A stretch of DNA of 64,000 nt from Antedon mediterranea (taxonomy: Eukaryota > Echinodermata > Crinoidea > Comatulida > Antedonidae), in contig NC_092675.1 of NCBI RefSeq assembly GCF_964355755.1, positions 11,485,312 through 11,549,311 of the forward strand, written 5' to 3'. Each line of letters starts with the position of its first letter. The first letter of the stretch is position 1. The translations under genes were made by a program, and so were the position numbers. The notes under the pieces were generated by a model. It searched no databases. It was not told the origin of the DNA and saw only the letters and a program-made list of their open reading frames with translations. Shown in pieces: positions 1 to 10,865 of the stretch.

Positions 1-11
1 TTATCCTTAGA

Positions 12-330
12 CAGTAATGTTATGCAATAACTGATACTTTAAATTGTTTTAATTTCAAGTACTAGTTATTGCTGTCCCCGAGGACATTTTGATAGAAACG
101 TTAAGCTCAACAGTTCTTTTCAGAATGCCAGAAGTAACTTGCCATATGTATCCGATTAAACGCCCCAGGCATTTATTGTTCAAAATGGTTTTTAGGGGGA
201 AAGGAGGCATCTTTATTTGGGGTATAATATGGTAACATGTATAAATACCACCTAGATGTAAAAAAATACTGCACAATTAATATCAAAAAGTGATAAAATT
301 ATGTCAAAATGCTTGGTAAATTGTAGATTA
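12..330 (+). repeat. dispersed repeat, copy 1
   Basis: Contains the segments GTAATGTTATGCAATAA, GGCATTTATT and ATATGGTAACATGTATAAAT. All of these recur, inverted, at 2590-2868. The right half also recurs in the same orientation at 31040-31205. It is an old interspersed repeat of unknown class. No gene is seen in it. Confidence 0.6.
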
Positions 331-1049
331 TGGTAGTTAATGAAATGTGTTGACGTGATACAATTATTGTGTAAATGCATGTGGCGGGGCGTTTATTCCA
401 CATGGTGTTCTATTTGAGGGAATGGTGGCGTTTATTTGAAGGAATACTCTAATTTTAATAATTGTATTTCGTTTCTCAACTGATAAAAGGTACTTTACAT
501 GATTCGTTTTCCTCTTTATGCTTTTTAACGAAATGTTTCTGTCTTTTAAAATAAAAGTGATAGATTCCATTATGGATCTTCACCTCCAGGTGCCAGTATA
601 ATGATATAAAACAATGACACATCATTATCCTGACACGATTGCACTCATAATGGATCTTCATTCTATCATCTATTTGTTTGTAACTACAATTTGACAAAAA
701 TCTTTTGCATAGTTTTAAATGCCAATACATAGTTTCATTACTATTGTACAATATGTCCAGCTTTCCTGAAAACACCCTTGTGTACTGTAGTACAGTGTTG
801 TAGTATGATTTTATCATGATAAACTTCTGATGCTTTTATTGTCAATGCATTCAGTACCTAAAACATGTCAAAGTTTCTAGTGGTATTGATAATAAATCTC
901 CAGAAATATATATTGTTTTATTATCTACACTGGGAACAGACGTGTATATGTATAAGTTTTGTCGTTGACATTCAAAACTATTATGCAACAGTGTTACGTA
1001 ATAATGACAATGACTTGGTCTATTATTGTGGTCTCCGATACCTTTTATT
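331..1049. other. no gene seen
   Basis: AT-rich intronic or upstream sequence with only short chance ORFs. No AHI1-like WD40 exon, no RNA gene and no clear terminal repeat was recognised. Confidence 0.5.
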
Positions 1050-1095
1050 AGGTTATATGCATTAATGCATATAACCTCTTGATTCTGTCAAAATC

Positions 1096-1096
1096 T

Positions 1097-1135
<39 letters not shown>

Positions 1136-1137
1136 TT
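1096..1137. repeat. (TTTA)n microsatellite
   Basis: About ten TTTA units just inside the 5' end of the Helitron-like element. Simple-repeat tracts near one end are common in such non-autonomous elements. Confidence 0.9.
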
Positions 1138-2085
1138 CTTTCCTTAGCACTATTTTGTCCGTGAATTATCTTGGCATCAGTTTCATCTAGCTAAGTCAAG
1201 TTTTCAGAGTATATTCCTTATGGCCAGGAATCGATGTGGTTATATTTTCACGATGCGCAATCAAAAATTACGCGGTCTACGCGCGATTTTACAAAATCAC
1301 GTTCGTAATCTTATCTTCACAAGCATGAATCACAATAAAACAAAATTTGGTACTCATACATTTCAGGTCATATTTCATCATATGGCAATACAATTACGTG
1401 CGTAGCGCATATAACGCTTGTGTACGCGCGCTTAAAATGTTCAAAATTGTCAAAATTTATTTTCGATGAAATTAGAGTACGTTTCAGGCAATTTTAAGCG
1501 TTTAAAAAATTGCGTTAAACGTTAATGCGCAGTCTTTTTGCCCGATTTCTGTTTTACAATCTTTCTTTAATAATATCATCATATTTGATTCACGTTTCAA
1601 CTCGAAATTGCGTTATACGAGCACGTCAAAAGTGACTGACTACGCACGTATAAGTTAACAAAATGGTGAAAATAAGCTAATTTTTAAAATTAATATATAT
1701 CGTCAGAATGCTGGGGAACACCTATTTTTTATTTCATTTTCTTGAAGTGTATGTATCATATGTATGATTTATTATCAAATTAAGAGAACAAAAGTTGATT
1801 AAGTCTTCATTAATTGCATATTAAATTTAAAAAAAATAATTTCGACAATCAAACAAATTATGACATTTTCTTAGGCCGAAATAACAAACTTAACATTAAC
1901 TTTCTTTCTTAAGAAGTTCATATATTAAAGTTAAAAGTATATAGTTTGACAGTGCATCATTTTTTTACATTTTTAAAGATGTCATCATAGTAAAAAATTA
2001 TAATTCATTGCGGTATGTAATAATCTATTTGCACCAAAGTGGTTACTGCATAGTTGATACACGGAGGAATTTTTCTACAACGTTT

Positions 2086-2163
2086 AGTCAGTTGTGTATG
2101 GCTCGATGGTCTGTGCTCGTGTCTATGGCATTCAAGGTACCGAGATCGAGTCCCACCTTGGGA
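2086..2163 (+). repeat. tRNA-like (SINE head) segment
   Basis: Shows an A-box-like TGGCTCGATGG (2099-2109) and, about 35 bases on, a B-box-like GAGATCGAGTCCC, the spacing of a pol III tRNA promoter. A T-run follows. The acceptor stem does not close well, so this is a SINE head or tRNA pseudogene lying within the Helitron-like copy. Confidence 0.45.
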
Positions 2164-2589
2164 AACTAAATAAGATTTTTTTTTTATTATCCGTATTGTT
2201 TGTTCAAATTTATTTCTTAGTGTATAGATTATACACATGATTTATAATGAAATCTAGATAAAAAGTAAACTTATGTCTTTATTATTATGTAACAACAAAT
2301 GTGGTTTATGACATTATACGCATATGGATCTTTGATCGGATTGTGATACCGGCTATGGTGGTCGCGTTAGCAAGGTCCTATCATATATTATAAATAATTA
2401 AAGATTCTGACAAAATCAATCAATCAATATATCTTTTAAAAATCAATTATCTTTATTTAAATCAAAGCATATAACCTTTAATTCGTCATAGTGACGAATT
2501 AAATCTAGTTACATGATTGTACTTCCTCCAGGATAGAATGAGGTTTAATCCCGTTATTATTCTTATTATATATATATATTTTTTTTATA

Positions 2590-2868
2590 TATATATCTGG
2601 GGTGTATTTATTTGATTATACATGTTACCATTATTACACCCAACAAAATAAACGCCTTCCCTGAATAAATAAATGCCCGAGGCTTTTATTCGGGTAACTA
2701 CAGTAAATTACTTCTAGCATTCTCAAAATGTTTGAACGTTCGGGGGTCAACAATAATTTCTAGCATTATTATAAGCAAAAGTACAATTATTACAAACAGT
2801 AAAGGATTTGTTTTAATTCCTACAGTATAATGAAATCATTAAGCATTAATTATTGCATAACATTACTG
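2590..2868 (-). repeat. dispersed repeat, copy 2 (inverted)
   Basis: Inverted relative to bases 12-330, sharing ATACATGTTACCAT, AATAAATGCC and TTATTGCATAACATTAC. The two copies flank the Helitron-like element, so they could be long inverted arms of one old element into which it inserted. Confidence 0.55.
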
Positions 2869-2949
2869 TGTAATGATAAGTTGGGTAGATATGTTTTTCA
2901 TTTAAAAGATTAGTAATTAATAGTATTTATGATCATCTTTTATCCAAAT

Positions 2950-3640
2950 TTTCTGTTAGAATGAATGTAAATATGTGTATTTCTAACAATTTGATACTAA
3001 ATTTAAGTTTCTACGACCTGTACTTAGAGATAAGAAGATGCCCTGGTATGTATGTCAAAGGTCACTAATGTCATTTCCGGTCATTTTTTACTAAAATGTT
3101 TCATTAGACTGAATATGAATGTGTACCTTCTGAACATTTTGAGACCAAAATTTACTCGCTGTGACCAGTGGTTGCCGAGATACAAATACCTATTTGTGTT
3201 TATTCATATAACCCCTGGCCTTGACCTTTTGTAACATTGTTCAAATGTGTAACAAATAACTAAATGTATATTTCGAAAAATTTGAGCCCAAATTCAATTC
3301 TCTACGGCCAATAGTTACGGAGATACAGACATGCCCTGGTTTATGGGTCAAAGGTCAGAAATGGCATTTCCGGTCATTTTCGACTAAAATGTTTCATTAG
3401 ACTGAATATGAATGTATACCTTCTGATCAATTTGAGACCAAAATTACCTCGTTGTGACCAGTGGTTGTCGAGATTTAAGGACATAATGGTGTTTGATCTT
3501 ATAACCTTTGACCCTGACCTTTTGACCTTTCGCCACATTTTCAAAATGTGTAACCAATCCAAAAATAATTGTTTGACCACCCTAAACCAATTTCTGAAGT
3601 CAAATTCTCTGGACCTCAAAGTGCATACGAAAGTTGATCT
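2950..3640 (+). repeat. 293-bp tandem repeat family
   Basis: The segment starting ATTTCCGGTCATTTT occurs at 3073 and again at 3366, a period of 293 bases. Each unit holds two related half units containing TTTGAG-CCAAA and GTCAAAGGTCA. Diverged relatives occur at 33290-33720 and, inverted, at 24940-25480. Short ORFs in it are products of the repeat and not genes. Confidence 0.7.
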
Positions 3641-3739
3641 AGCTACTAGAGTAAAATGAATACTCTTAAAAAAATCAAAACAATAGTGGCCTTATTGTAA
3701 TAAAATCGCAATTTATGCTTCCTTTATATATTATTTCAG

Positions 3740-3881
3740 CTTCTTCAAGAGCTTGATAGCCACAAAGGTCTAGTGAACTGTCTTTGCTTTGCTTTGGATG
3801 GGCAGAAATTATACTCTGGGGACAGCTTAGGTACTCTTATAGTTTGGAAAAATGCATTAACTAGAAGACCAGCTACATCAG
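3740..3881 (+). CDS. AHI1: AHI1 exon, WD40 blade
   Basis: Follows the acceptor TTATTTCAG and ends before GTAAGC. It translates from phase 0 as a WD40 blade: LLQELDSHKGLVNCLCF, then LDGQKLYSGDSLGTLIVW, with the His-Lys-Gly turn, the Ser-Gly-Asp strand and the terminal IVW typical of the repeat. It ends in phase 1, which fits the next exon. This is the first AHI1 exon in the window; nothing resembling an earlier blade is seen in bases 1-3739, so the upstream exon probably lies outside. A 293-bp tandem repeat sits just before it. Confidence 0.9.
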
Positions 3882-5128
3882 GTAAGCTGTACCATTAAAA
3901 TAAAGTTCTTATAAAACGTAAAACAAACTACTTGATTTGATTTGATTTATTTCGGCATCGGTACATAAAAAATCACAGACATACAATCAAAAATAGCATA
4001 TATAATAAATCATGAGACATAAGACCGAATAAAACAAGAAGGATGCCAATGATAACTCATAAAAGTCCTCTACGGACCTGTTTCCAATGAGGTCCTTTGA
4101 AAGAATTTAACAGTAAAAAAAAAGAACCGTACAAAATGGAACCAGAACAGGGAGAACAGCAAAAAAAGACATACAATGAAACATGGCCATATGAATAAAA
4201 ATACTAACAATACTAACAAAATATAGATGTAGCGCTTATAAATAGTTTCTAATGAAAGTGTCCGTTCCTGTAGATACTTTTTAACTTTACTTTTAAAACA
4301 ACAAACAGTTTGTAATTCCTAAATGTTAATTGTTAAATTATTCCATTCTTTAATAGCATTGTACAGGGCTGAAAATTAACGGTCGCCCGGTCGCCAATGG
4401 CGACCTTTATTTGGTAAGGGCGAGTATTAATTTTGTGATGGTCGACCCGTCTGGCGACTTCCAGAAACTGCATCCATCTACCTTAACTAATCTAGGCCTA
4501 GTAGGCTAATAATATATAAGCTAAGTTATAAGCTACAAGCCTAATGGCAGTCCCTCGTTTTTAAGGATCGCGAGTGCGATCGTGCTCAGCAACAACCTTC
4601 AAGGAGAGCAATCATCGCGCTCCATCTTACCAAAAAAGGGGATTCCCCTGCCTGCATTCAAGAAGGGCGAGTTTACTTCATAGCCTCATAGTGCATCCAG
4701 TACGGTGTCATAGAAATACCTTCTTTACAGCAAGCACATGTCCCAACCAATAATTGTTCCTTTTATGCTTACTGCATGTTTTTATGGAACGAGTTTATAA
4801 AATATATTTAATTTTAAAAGGAAACATTAATAGGAGGCCTAAATATAATGTTTATTATTTAAAAAGCTTAGTTGCTTTAATCATGTCATTGATGGGATTA
4901 TTTCTTCAAAAGTTCCAACCAATTTTGGTCACTCAAATCCTCCTCAAAACGGGTAGTAACAAAGTGCGAGGCACGCGAGGCAGGGAAGGCATGCGAGGCA
5001 AGTCAGAAATTTATGCGAGGCATCGTTTTACCATCATCAAAAAATGCGAGGCATCATTTTATCATTTCTCAAAATTGCAAGGCAGGAAATCACCGAAATT
5101 GAAGTAGCCTAGGCCCAGGCCCGCTAGG

Positions 5129-5953
5129 CTAGTTTCCTTTTGCACCTGCCTTGTATTTTAACCAACTTTATCCTGAATACCACAGCTTAGAATTAGTAGG
5201 CCTACTTTAATGAAGAAAAATCACATAAAAGTAACAATAAATCCATTAAATTGGTGATTTTACAGACGTTGTTTTTCTCGCATTTCGCACACTCAATGTT
5301 CAATATTTTGGTTTCTATGGAACGCCAAAAGAGCAAAATTAATTAGAGGGCTAAAAACTCTGTGGAATCCATTTATATTTAACGCATTATTTGGTGGAAA
5401 TCAAGTACAATTTCAATAGATTTTGTCACTGTCAGTAAGGAAAAATGTTACTTTTGATAATGTACACGGTTTCGTTAACCTTTTAAAGAATAAAATAGAA
5501 AAATTCATCATAATATCCTTAGTAGGATGTCCTAGGTCTAGACTAGGTAGTGATGTTGATTTAGGATCGATTATTATTCTTTGAAAACAGAACAGTATCA
5601 GCAGTAACATATTACAGCATTTTTATTGACAAATTAACAAATATATTGAAATAAAACGTGTTTTTCACCAATAAATGCATGAGAAATTGACGCATTCCAC
5701 TGAGTTTTAGTCCTCTATTATCGTTGCTCTTTTGGCGCTCCATAGAAACAAAAATATTGAACATTGAATAAGTGAAATTCGCGAACAGTGTGCGAGAAAC
5801 ACGCCTGTAAAATCATTAATTTAAGGATTTATTTGTTACTTTTTATGTGATTCTTTCATTAAAGTACTCATGAGGTATACTTCTAAGGTGTGGTATTCAC
5901 ACGATAAAGTTAGTTATCAAATTTGGAGTAAAAATACAAGCGAAGGAAACTAG
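5129..5953. repeat. inverted repeat with about 260-bp arms
   Basis: The left arm starts CTAGTTTCCTT and the right arm ends AAGGAAACTAG. Matching segments run inward, including TTTATGTGATT against AATCACATAAA and the GCTCTTTTGGCG-type segment near 5320 and 5730. The central 290 bp is unique. It is probably a non-autonomous foldback-like insertion inside the 4951-7564 element. Confidence 0.6.
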
Positions 5954-6252
5954 CGCCAGGTTTATTAGTACGTACATGGACAACAATAAATAAAAATCGT
6001 TCGTAATATACCTAGCTTACTAAAACAGGAATAGTGTATCATTATTAAATATTACACCAACTATTATTATATCAAAATTGATAAAATTATTTTCTACATA
6101 GGCCTCTTATCTAGGTTAGGGCTAAGCATATTAGCTAAAGTTTAATTTTAGGCCTAGTATTACAATTGTCGGACGTAAGTCTTTTTTCACACGCGCTCCA
6201 GAATTCTGTCGCAATTTTTTTCTTTGCGGCATGTTATTGGATCGCCATATCA

Positions 6253-7564
6253 GTTACCTTTTATTCACCGCCAGTTATTGAACTTGTCCTGGCAATCGAT
6301 GTTCACCTTATTTGCGAGAGAGGTACACGTGTTGTTCCTAGAGAATGGAATGTCAAAAATGTCTTTGGCACGCCGCTCAGAGAGAAGTCTGTGCGTTGCT
6401 GCTGCTGAAACCACGTGCTATAGGAGGGGAATGCACCACAATCCTCTGAGCTGAGGGCTGAATCATTCCGCTACCTGCTAATAGTAAAGAGGGATTTTCC
6501 ATCTCTTGGGTCTACCGGATCTAGGCCCAGGGGTGTGACAAAATATTATTTTCACTCTGCTATGTTCGAGAGACATGTAAGTGAACACGCTCGAAATGCC
6601 AACAAACATTGCAGTCATTTGATGAGTGTGTCGCTATAACAATTATTGTTTATCGAAAGTTGAAGACTGTCGTTCAGATTTTTGAACCGTAGTTTGGGCA
6701 CTTTTGTAAAAGTAACATTTGACAAGATATGACTTGATCAATGAAAAAACAATCGTTACATAAAAATAAACAACATGATGAGTGTATACACGAATCTATT
6801 TAGATACGCTTGTATCGATTGATTATTAGGCCTATAATATAGCATAATAGCACGTTAAGATATGCCTCGCACCTTTTTGAAATCGTAAACTATATGCCTC
6901 GCATGCCTCGCACTTTTGGAAATGATAAAATGATGCCTCGCACAAATATTTGGCATGCCGCGCTTGCCTCGCGTGCCTCGCTGCCTCGCACTTTGTCAAC
7001 ACTCGTTACCTTTTATTCACCGCCAGTTATTGAACTTGTCCTGGCAATCGCTGTTCACCTTATTTGCGAGAGAGGTACACGTGTTGTTCCTAGAGAATGG
7101 AATGTCAAAAATGTCTTTGGCACGCCGCTCAGAGAGAAGTCTGTGCGTTGCTGCTGAAACCACGTGCTATAGGAGGGGAATGCACCACAATCCTCTGAGC
7201 TGAGGGCTGAATCATTCCGCTACCTGCTAAATATAAAGAGGGATTTTCCATCTCTCGGGTCTACCGGATCTAGGCGCAGGGGTGTGACAAAATATTATTT
7301 TCACTCTGCTATGTTCGAGAGACATGTGAGTAAAATAAAATAAACAACATGATGAGTGTATACACGAATCTATTTAGATACGCTTGTATCGATTGATTAT
7401 TAGGCCTATAATATAGCATAATAGCACGTTAAGATATGCCTCGCACCTTTTTTTTGAAATTGTAAACTATATGCCTCGCACTTTTGGAAATGATAAAATG
7501 ATGCCTCGCACAAATATTTGGCATGCCCCGCATGCCTCGCTTGCCTCGCACTTTGTCAACACTC
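6253..7564. repeat. duplicated interior plus right terminus
   Basis: The stretch starting GTTACCTTTTATTCACCGCC occurs at 6253 and again at 7015. Both copies run to the terminal TTTGTCAACACTC (ends 7014 and 7564). The second copy lacks about 190 bp. Short ORFs at 6166-6454 and 6894-7203 are twin products of this duplication and have no recognised homology. Confidence 0.75.
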
Positions 7565-7950
7565 CCTCAAAACACGTGCTGACGTGTGACGTCATCATCT
7601 TCTAGAAGCTCTCTCAAGGTAGCTCTCCCCAGTTGTGCGTGCATGTGTGACACATGTAAACACGATTAAATATCTTTCTTAATTATTTTAAAATGATACT
7701 TTGTAACTTATTATCAATATTTTAATGGTTATTGCATGTTAGAATTGTATAATTTATGAAATACAGGTAGTTTTCTGTCTGATTTCTAGGCCAACAAGCT
7801 AGGCTAGAAAAGCTAGGCCTAGGTTAAAGACATGTTGGTCAGGATTCTCCAGGCTCCTGAAACCCAATCTAGGCCTACCCAGGCCATACAAGAAATTGGC
7901 TTGATTTTTTTCAATGACGATCCCCACGGAAAATATTGTGTGTGAATGTG

Positions 7951-7981
7951 GGAGGGGAGGGGAGGGGAGGGGGGGGGGGGG
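7951..7981 (+). repeat. G-rich run (G-quadruplex potential)
   Basis: GGGAGGGGAGGGGAGGGGAG followed by a run of G. It has four or more G-tracts with one-base loops and so could form a G-quadruplex. It lies near the right end of the hAT-like element. Confidence 0.7.
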
Positions 7982-8394
7982 TGATTTTTGGGGAGAGTAA
8001 TTTAATTATCAAAAGTAATAAATGATATAATTGGGAGGGGTGGGGATAAATTCCCTCCCCCTCCCCTCAGCTCAGGCACAACAAAAAATGTACAAAAAAT
8101 TAATAAGGGCCAGCCATTTTTAATAAGGGCGACCATCCTTCAACTTCAACTGGCCCTGCTGGCCACTATGGTTTAAAGGTTAATTTTCAGCCCTGATTGT
8201 AAAAAAAGGTCATTGGCTTAATAGTTGGAATTCTAAAATTAAAATTTCCCCTAGTATTGTAATTATAATTATTCTAATAAAACGATTGCATAAATAAAGT
8301 GGACAACAATGATTATATATTTTAAAAGCATGACAGACTCGATCTTGGACTTTTAAAATACCAACGTTGGTTAGCTGAGATAGACCTACTGTAT

Positions 8395-8800
8395 ATGTGA
8401 TCGGGGACCTAACTTTTTAATAAAACTAATCATTTTGTTTGAGTCGTTTGTAATTTTGTTTTTAATTTGTTATTTACCGTAGAAGACCATGAGCAAACTG
8501 AATAATCAAACATCGGTTGGATTAAAGCAAAACTAAGAATTTTTGCCGTTTGCTTTGTTTATAACAGAGCGGGCAATGATTTCACCTGATACATTTTATG
8601 TGATCGGGGACCTAACTTTTTAATAAAACTAATCATTTTGTTTGAGTCGTTTGTAATTTTGTTTTTAATTTGTTATTTACCGTAGAAGACCATGAGCAAA
8701 CTGAATAATCAAACATCGGTTGGATTAAAGCAAAACTAAGAATTTTTGCCGTTTGCTTTGTTTATAACAGAGCGGGCAATGATTTCACCTGATACATTTT
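8395..8800. repeat. perfect tandem duplication, 203 bp
   Basis: Bases 8396-8597 recur at 8599-8800 with no visible difference. Both encode, on the minus strand, the same C-terminal LINE stretch (YSVCSWSSTVNNKLKT). Identity within an otherwise decayed LINE means a very recent duplication or an assembly artefact. Confidence 0.9.
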
Positions 8801-9495
8801 GGTTAATCTCAATACCTAGATATTTGATAGACTTTGATCCATTTATAGTCGTTCCAAAACAATTTATATTGAATTCGTTGACTTTGCCTAATCTACGTTT
8901 AGAACCAAACAAGATGCATTCGGTCTTAACCATGTGAAGCGAAAGTTGATTGTCAATCAGCCAATTATTGCATGATACGAGATTGGTTTGGAGTTTAGAT
9001 TGGATTGTGATATGATCGTTATGGAAGTAAAAAATCGTCGCATACAATACAAAATTACAAACACTTTCGATACTGATGGCAAGTCGTTCGCATAAATGAG
9101 AAACAAGAGAGGACCCAAAAGGCTACCCTGGGGGACTCCACATCTAATCTCAATAGAGTCCGATTTGGTACCTTTAATATCGACAATCTAATTTCGCCCA
9201 GACAGATACGCTTGAAACCAACCGATAGACCGGCATCCTAGATTTTACACAAACTATCATGATTGACCGAGTCAAAGGCCGTTTGGACATCGAGTAAAAC
9301 CATACCCGTAAATAAACCATTTGAACTCTAAGATGATCTCTAAGATGAATAAGACATGTGTCAGTAGAAAATGATCTACGAAAACCGGATTGATGATCGT
9401 AAATAAGTTGATTCCTTTCAAGGTAATCGGAAACTTGTATATATACCACCTTCTCCAGAATTTTTTAAACTGAGGAGAGGGCAAAAATATAATTT
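8736..9495 (-). pseudogene. LINE reverse transcriptase relic
   Basis: Two minus-strand pieces in different frames cover the RT fingers/palm (KVVYIQVSDYLERNQLIYDH...FRRSFSTDTC) and the region after the catalytic loop (WLIDNQLSLHMVKTE, SIKYLGIEI). The intervening plus-strand AGGCTACCCTGGGGGACTCC is the reverse of the PQGS-type motif. Frameshifts prevent a product. It belongs to the split LINE spanning 3946-9495. Confidence 0.8.
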
Positions 9496-10865
9496 GGAAC
9501 AATTTACAGCCATTGATTTTGTTATACACAAAGTATTCCTTTACTTTGAAATATTTGTAAGCTACAAAGTCAAAGCAATACTGGAAATGGGACTTTGTGC
9601 TGTATGTATTATTATTCTAGGGTGGACCTCAGAAAGTGACAATGTGCATGAGTGGAAAAAAAAACAAAGCAGCTAGAAATCACTTTTCTTAAGAATAATA
9701 ATTTCAACCTAGGTCAATCAATTAATGTGTTTTTTATATAAAATGAAAAGGTTGACCAAAATATCGTGGGTAATACGCACTTTACCTTGATTAAACGCCA
9801 TCGCTAGGCTGCAAAATCAAAAACATCTTGCCAAAATCATAGGCTGAAAGTCCGGACGTGAAAGGTGTTGATTGTACTCTGTCACGTTGTAGCGCGTCAA
9901 ATCGCGTCAGTTCATTTTAAATGGCGTCAGTTCAAGTTAAATTGCGTCATATAAAATTAAATTGCGTAAACCTGCTGTTCTTTTAATAAACAAATAAATG
10001 ATTTTTTGCCATCAAACAGACGAAAGCTACTTGGTAGTTACATCAGATATGTAATTATAAATATATCGGCAGTATTTTATGATAAAATGAATAATATAAA
10101 CCATTTGAAATGTTTGGATAAAAATACAGTACAGTATACATAATGTATTATGAGTTGTTTTTGTTTGATAATGATATATTTACTTACATTGAATGTGGAT
10201 TACAGTTTTAAAGAAGTAAATGCTAATAAATAGGCAATACTGTACTTTAGTTCTTGATTAGATGTTAAACAAAAGAAAACACTATGAAACAATCTTGATA
10301 TAGAATTTTTTAAACATTTTTCTTGTTTCTTGTATTATCTGACTTAATACAGACATGCATAGATTGGTTTACCCTTTAGTATAAATAACAACTAGTCTTT
10401 AATAGTCAATTGACATCTTTATATTTTATATTGAGGTTATTCTATAAAACATAGTTATAAGTTTACCAATAAAGCCATCTGAAATAACCTTTTTGTTAAC
10501 AATCAAATCATTATAAAAATGAAATGGTGTCTGAAGAAAGTCCACAATGTCCAAAATTATTTAATATACTATCTTTATTAAGTAGATGTGCTTGGGACAT
10601 GCCTTTGAATATCTTGTGGATCATTGGTCATTGATAGATCAATTCATGTGCTCCTGCATTGTATTGGTACTTTGCTAAGGTATTACATTTATTAATTTAA
10701 ATACACTTGCTCGTGGAGGCCATACAGGTTATTGGTTTTGATGAAATGGATAGCTGTCTTTGAAATAAAGCCTGTAAGTGTAAAGATAAAAAAAAATTTC
10801 AAAATTCATGATTATATTAATAGTATAATTTGATTCAATATATATACTTATACTCTGTATCAAAT
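9496..10865. other. intronic sequence, no gene seen
   Basis: AT-rich. A short run of degenerate GCGTCAGTTCA-like units occurs at 9890-9970. No ORF with recognisable content and no clear terminal repeats. Confidence 0.5.

Larger units (their letters stand above)
1051..2508 (+). mobile_element. Helitron-like non-autonomous element, GGTTATATGCAT subfamily
   Basis: It starts with the perfect hairpin GGTTATATGCAT/ATGCATATAACC (1051-1076). The 3' end has a matching GCATATAACC, then the hairpin ATTCGTCATAGTGACGAAT, then AAATCTAG followed by TT. A 3' hairpin a few bases before CTAG, absence of TIRs and target duplication, and T/T flanks are traits of Helitron/Helentron-type rolling-circle elements. 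A (TTTA)n tract lies close behind the 5' hairpin. No protein is encoded. The class is inferred; the end structure is seen directly and is shared with the copies at 48952-51894 and 53652-64000. Confidence 0.65.
4951..7564. mobile_element. nested TIR element with 9-bp target duplication (Mutator-like?)
   Basis: The ends GGGTAGTAACAAAGTGCGAG and the inverse of CGCACTTTGTCAACACTC are imperfect inverted repeats. CCTCAAAAC flanks both sides (4942-4950 and 7565-7573). A 9-bp duplication is typical of Mutator-like elements. Subterminal arrays of TGCGAGGCA (left) and TGCCTCGCA (right) are striking. No transposase is recognised, so the superfamily is tentative. Confidence 0.6.
4364..8195. mobile_element. 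hAT-like TIR element with 6-bp target duplication
   Basis: Termini are inverted copies of CAGGGCTGAAAATTAAC, flanked by ATTGTA on both sides (4358-4363 and 8196-8201). The CAGGG start suggests the hAT superfamily; the 6-bp duplication is shorter than the usual 8. A CGCCAATGGCGACC palindrome lies inside the left end. No transposase ORF was recognised. It is inserted in the C-terminal codons of the minus-strand LINE and itself carries the insertion at 4951-7564. Confidence 0.65.
3946..9495 (-). mobile_element. 5'-truncated jockey-superfamily LINE, split by a 3.8-kb insertion
   Basis: The 3' tail (plus-strand TTGATTTGATTTGATTTATT at 3947) and C-terminal codons (AIKEWNNL..., KVKKYLQERTL) lie left of 4364. 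Reverse transcriptase codons lie at 8202-9495. Minus-strand RT pieces include KVVYIQVSDYLERNQLIYDH, SGFRR and NQLSLHMVKTECILFGSKRR. Removing 4364-8195 and one ATTGTA copy makes the C-terminal frame continuous across the site. The element is broken by frameshifts and a 203-bp duplication. It is not functional. Confidence 0.8.

Noticed and set aside
1-3739. An upstream AHI1 exon in this stretch
   Set aside because: No segment with WD40 character and flanking AG/GT in the needed phase was found; short ORFs here are repeat-derived.
4754-5107. 117-codon ORF with a Gly/Arg-rich stretch
   Set aside because: The Gly/Arg run is a translation of the TGCGAGGCA terminal array of the 4951-7564 element.
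6166-7203. Pairs of near-identical ORFs (80-87 codons) as a duplicated small gene
   Set aside because: They are two copies of non-coding element sequence (762-bp offset), open in two frames at once, with no domain and no separate promoter or splice logic.
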